Assembly (NCBI GenBank): GCA_036003365.1
Contig: DASYSL010000195.1
Span: 1 to 7,568, forward strand
From: DASYSL01 sp036003365
GTDB lineage: Bacteria; Eisenbacteria; RBG-16-71-46; DASYSL01
Reading direction: 5' to 3'
Length of the DNA stretch: 7,568 nucleotides
Part shown: piece by piece, positions 4,739-7,568 of the stretch
Position numbering within the stretch: position 1 is the stretch's first letter
How the letters are laid out: the number at the start of each line of letters is the position of its first letter
The notes under the pieces: model-generated
Databases searched by the model: none
Seen by the model: the letters and a program-made list of their open reading frames with translations, nothing else
Told to the model about the DNA's origin: nothing
Position numbers and translations under genes: made by a program

Positions 4739-7568
4739 GGCGTCGGCTGCTTGTCCTTGAGAATCTCCTCGAGTAACGGCAAGGCCGCGTCCGGATCCGA
4801 CTGCCCCAGCTGCTCGATGGCCTGGCGGCGCACGCGGGCCGGCATCCTCGACTTGGCGATGCGCAGCAGCACCGGCGAGCCCGCGTGGTCGGGAAGATTG
4901 GCGAGCGCCTCCATCGCTTCGAGCTGCACCGAGACATCCGCGTCGCTCTTCACGATGCCTTCGAGAATGCCCAGCACGTCGTCCGAGGGCCCATTGGCCA
5001 TGGTTTCCACCGCCTCGCGCCGCACCTCGGTCTGCGGATGTGTGCGGGCGATGCGGGAGAGCAGCGCAAGCTGCCGCCCGGCTCCGAACTCGCCGATCCC
5101 CTCGACCGCCTGGCGCTGAACCGCGGGATCGGGGGCGTGCCACACGAGCTCTTCGAGCTCCGCGAGCGCCTGCGGCGTCTGGTACTGAGCGATGGCGTCC
5201 ACGGCTTCGCGGCGCACGTGCGCCGAGACATGGGTGCGCGCGATCTGCGCCAAGCGCGGCAGCCCCTTCGCCTCCGGCAGCTTGCCGATGGCCTGGACGG
5301 CGCTGACCTGCACCTGGACGTCGTCGGACTCGTCGTCGTCGACCTGCGCTTCCTGCGCTTCCTGCGCCTCTTGCGCGGCCTCGAGGGCGGTCTGCGCTTG
5401 CTCGGTCGCGTTTTCGATCACCGCGGTCGCGGCCTGCGTCATCGCTTCCACTTTGATCTGAGTGCACTTCGTCTCGCCTTTCGTGCACTTGCTCTCGACC
5501 GACTTCTCGAGCGCCTTGCTGGCCTTCTCGATGGCTTCGGCGTTCACGGAGATCTCGTCGGCGCCGTCGGCGAGCGCGTCCGCGCCCTCGTCAAACTTTG
5601 CGCCCGCGGCATCGGTCAGGGCCTCGATCGCCTGCCCGCGCGTGTCATTGTCGTTGCGCGAGCGCGCCAGATCGAAGAGCACCGAGGCGGCCGCCGGATC
5701 GTCCACGTCGCCAAGCGTCTCGATGGCGGTGCGGCGCACCTCCTCCGAGCGGTCCTGGCGCGCCAGCTTGTCGAGCACCCGAATCGAGGCCGCCGTGGGA
5801 TGGCGGCCCAGGCCCTCCGCCGCCTGCGCGCGCAGACCCGGCTCGCGGCCGCTCTGCGCCACCTCACCGAGCCACGCGTTCACCGTGGTGGCGTCCTCGT
5901 GGAAGGATGCGGCATCGAGCAAGGCGCGGCGCGCCGCCTCGCCCGTGACGTGTCCCTCGAGGCGCTGCAGCCAGGCCAGGCTCTGCGCGTCGCCGGCCTT
6001 TCCGAGCCAATAGAGCGGCTGGCCGCCGAGCGGGGCCATGAGCGAGAACGATTGCGTGCGCACGCGGTCCACATTGCCACCGCGCGTGACATGGAAGAGC
6101 AAGGCCACGCCGTCGGCCGCGGGCGCGCCCGACAGGAAGTCGCCGCGGCGCGCCAGCGTTTCGTACAGCGTTGGGCCGGTGGGATGCCCATTCAGGAGCG
6201 CCAAGTCGATCCCTTCGCTATCGCTCAGGAGTCCGTGGCCTCCACCGGCCCTCACGTCCTTCAGCTCGTAACCGATCCACATGCCGCCATGCGCCTGGCG
6301 GGCCGAGCCCTCGAGCGCCCAGGCCCAGCGGCGCTCGAGATCGGCTTCCGTGTCGGGCGCCAAGCGCACGTCGGCGGTGCGCGCGTCGACGCTCGGCGGC
6401 GCGGCCGGCGTGGCGTCTTGCTTCGGGCTCGCGGGCGGTGCCGCGCCGAGCTGGGCGCCGGCAAGCACCAAGAGGATCGCCGCACTCGTGACTCCCGCGC
6501 TCCAGGCGATCGGCCGGCTGGGGGAGCGCCGGTCGCGCAGCGGATCGAGAAGGGCCAAGAGCCGGCCTTCGAGGCTCGAGCGGCGCGCGAACGCCACCGC
6601 GCCGAAGGCCGGCAGCCCCGGGCGGCGCGCTTCGCGCAGCACTTCGAGAAGGTGATCGGCGTAATCGCTGGCGCTCAGATGGCCGAGCACGCGATCGTCG
6701 CAGGCGGTCTCGCGCTCGAGGCGCATGCGCTTCTCCGCCCACCACACGGCGGGATGGAACCAGTAGACGGCGCAGGCGATCTGGGCGAGCAGCTGGGTGA
6801 AACAGTCGTAGCGCGCCGCGTGCGCCAGCTCGTGCACGAGCACGGCGCGGCAGCGATCCTCGGGCCACGTGCGCGCCGAGGTCGGCAGCAAGACGATGGG
6901 CCGCACGACGCCAAATGTCGCCGGCACTCCAATGCGGTCGCTTTCGAGGAGCTCGAAGGGCCGGTCGATCCCGGCTTCCTCGCCCGCGCTCTCGGCGAGC
7001 CTGGCCCAGCGCGCATCATGCAGCGGACGGGCGCGGTGTGCGAGCCGGAGCAACGCCAGATGGCCTGCGACCACACGCAGGAGCACGAGCACGGCCCCCG
7101 CGATCCACAAGCCGAGAAAGAGCTCGCGCCAGGCCGTGAAGGGACGCCGCGGCGTGGGCTCGGCGACCGCGCGCGCCGCGAGCACCGGAGCGGCCGTCGT
7201 CGCCGGAGCGCGCGGCGCCTGGAGCACCGCGGGGGCCGGCACGACCGGGGGAGCGGGCGCCGCCTTCGGAGCCGAAACCGAGCGCGCGGCGCGCGCGTGC
7301 CAATGCGCCGCCGGCGCCGGCACGGCCGGAGACTGGGGCACGCTGACGATCACGGGACTGGCCGGCGCCGCGGGAGCATCCGGTTTGGGAGCGGGAAGAA
7401 TGGGCAGCGTCCACTCAGGCACGGCGAGTGCCAGGACGGGAAGCATGAGCATGCCGGTGAGTGCGGCGCACCACACGGCGTGGCGCGTCGCCGACGAGCT
7501 CCTGCGCAACGCCAGCGCGGCGAGGGCTGCGAGCGCCAGCACGAGCGTGCCCTTGACCGCGACCGCCG
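4735..7568 (-). CDS. BlaR1/MecR1-like M56 metalloprotease fused to HEAT repeats, N-terminus cut by window edge
   Basis: The frame is open to the right edge (last whole codon 7564-7566), so the start is outside. The GTG at 7542 is not a convincing start, because the eight codons upstream of it (AVAVKGTL) continue the usual first helix of the family. Numbering from 7542: helix 1 is at the start, helix 2 about 22-41, a Pro/Ala-rich linker 50-135, helix 3 about 141-165, and helix 4 about 345-366. The zinc site is H237-E-L-A-H241, with E278 in the RLERETACDD motif as likely third ligand, typical of peptidase M56. After helix 4 comes a domain I do not recognise (about 395-530). HEAT-type repeats follow (about 535-645 and 742-930; recurring VRREAV/IE helices). 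A charged insertion at 646-741 carries C686 and C693. Expected role: membrane sensor whose cytosolic protease cleaves a repressor, with the soluble HEAT part binding partners. Confidence 0.88.
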   Translation of the reverse strand, partial: AVAVKGTLVLALAALAALALRRSSSATRHAVWCAALTGMLMLPVLALAVPEWTLPILPAPKPDAPAAPASPVIVSVPQSPAVPAPAAHWHARAARSVSAPKAAPAPPVVPAPAVLQAPRAPATTAAPVLAARAVAEPTPRRPFTAWRELFLGLWIAGAVLVLLRVVAGHLALLRLAHRARPLHDARWARLAESAGEEAGIDRPFELLESDRIGVPATFGVVRPIVLLPTSARTWPEDRCRAVLVHELAHAARYDCFTQLLAQIACAVYWFHPAVWWAEKRMRLERETACDDRVLGHLSASDYADHLLEVLREARRPGLPAFGAVAFARRSSLEGRLLALLDPLRDRRSPSRPIAWSAGVTSAAILLVLAGAQLGAAPPASPKQDATPAAPPSVDARTADVRLAPDTEADLERRWAWALEGSARQAHGGMWIGYELKDVRAGGGHGLLSDSEGIDLALLNGHPTGPTLYETLARRGDFLSGAPAADGVALLFHVTRGGNVDRVRTQSFSLMAPLGGQPLYWLGKAGDAQSLAWLQRLEGHVTGEAARRALLDAASFHEDATTVNAWLGEVAQSGREPGLRAQAAEGLGRHPTAASIRVLDKLARQDRSEEVRRTAIETLGDVDDPAAASVLFDLARSRNDNDTRGQAIEALTDAAGAKFDEGADALADGADEISVNAEAIEKASKALEKSVESKCTKGETKCTQIKVEAMTQAATAVIENATEQAQTALEAAQEAQEAQEAQVDDDESDDVQVQVSAVQAIGKLPEAKGLPRLAQIARTHVSAHVRREAVDAIAQYQTPQALAELEELVWHAPDPAVQRQAVEGIGEFGAGRQLALLSRIARTHPQTEVRREAVETMANGPSDDVLGILEGIVKSDADVSVQLEAMEALANLPDHAGSPVLLRIAKSRMPARVRRQAIEQLGQSDPDAALPLLEEILKDKQPTP
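5321..5379. repeat. short tandem repeats inside the M56/HEAT gene
   Basis: A TCG-rich triplet tract (5321-5343) encodes the acidic DDDESDD run. Directly beside it are about four copies of a 9-base unit: CTGCGCTTC at 5344-5352 and 5353-5361, CTGCGCCTC at 5362-5370, and a degenerate TTGCGCGGC at 5371-5379. These encode a repeated EAQ motif on the minus strand. Because the unit is a multiple of three, slippage would add or remove three residues without a frameshift. Confidence 0.75.

Noticed and set aside
3641..5488. Minus-strand open frame of 615 codons
   Set aside because: It runs antisense through the sigma factor gene and out of frame through the M56/HEAT gene. Its product is an Arg/Gly/Ala-rich sequence without domains, the usual by-product of high-G+C coding DNA on the other strand.

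Overview
The window is G+C-rich, compact DNA with short intergenic gaps. It suggests an uncultured, high-G+C, Gram-negative-type bacterium. Two predicted lipoproteins, a secreted DUF2147 protein, an ECF42-type sigma factor and an M56/HEAT-repeat protein fit lineages such as Gemmatimonadota, Candidatus Eisenbacteria or Acidobacteriota. That placement is inferred from gene content and composition only. No rRNA, tRNA, CRISPR array, transposase or phage gene was found.

Layout. (1) Bases 2-100 (+) are the C-terminal end of a DUF423 membrane protein. It converges on a lower-G+C putative lipoprotein gene (131-784, -). (2) Upstream of that lies a second lipoprotein gene (851-1402, -). It is divergent from a flavin-reductase-like FMN protein (1467-2102, +), which is followed after 19 bases by a secreted DUF2147 protein (2122-2616, +). 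(3) Bases 2617-3017 hold no convincing gene. They contain a structured element of about 194 bp with an 8-bp terminal inverted repeat and a bulged 13-bp hairpin, then two tandem palindromic repeats, then a match to the ECF42 promoter motif. (4) A YCII/DGPF-domain protein (3018-3443, +) and an ECF42-type sigma factor with a C-terminal TPR-like extension (3488-4738, +) form the classic ECF42 pair. (5) Convergent with the sigma gene and overlapping it by 4 bases at the stop codons is a long BlaR1/MecR1-like M56 metalloprotease fused to HEAT repeats (4735 to beyond the right edge, -).

How the genes may work together. The sigma factor probably transcribes its own DGPF-sigma operon from the TGTCGA-N17-CGAC promoter at 2935-2961. 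The two palindromes sit about 61 and 82 bases upstream of the predicted transcription start, where an additional activator could act. The M56 protein looks like a membrane sensor-protease; a BlaI/MecI-type repressor is expected just outside the window. Several genes (851-1402, 1467-2102, 2122-2616, perhaps 131-784) have a -10-like hexamer ending 6-8 bases before the ATG. That is the arrangement of leaderless transcripts, and it contrasts with the strong Shine-Dalgarno of the DGPF gene.
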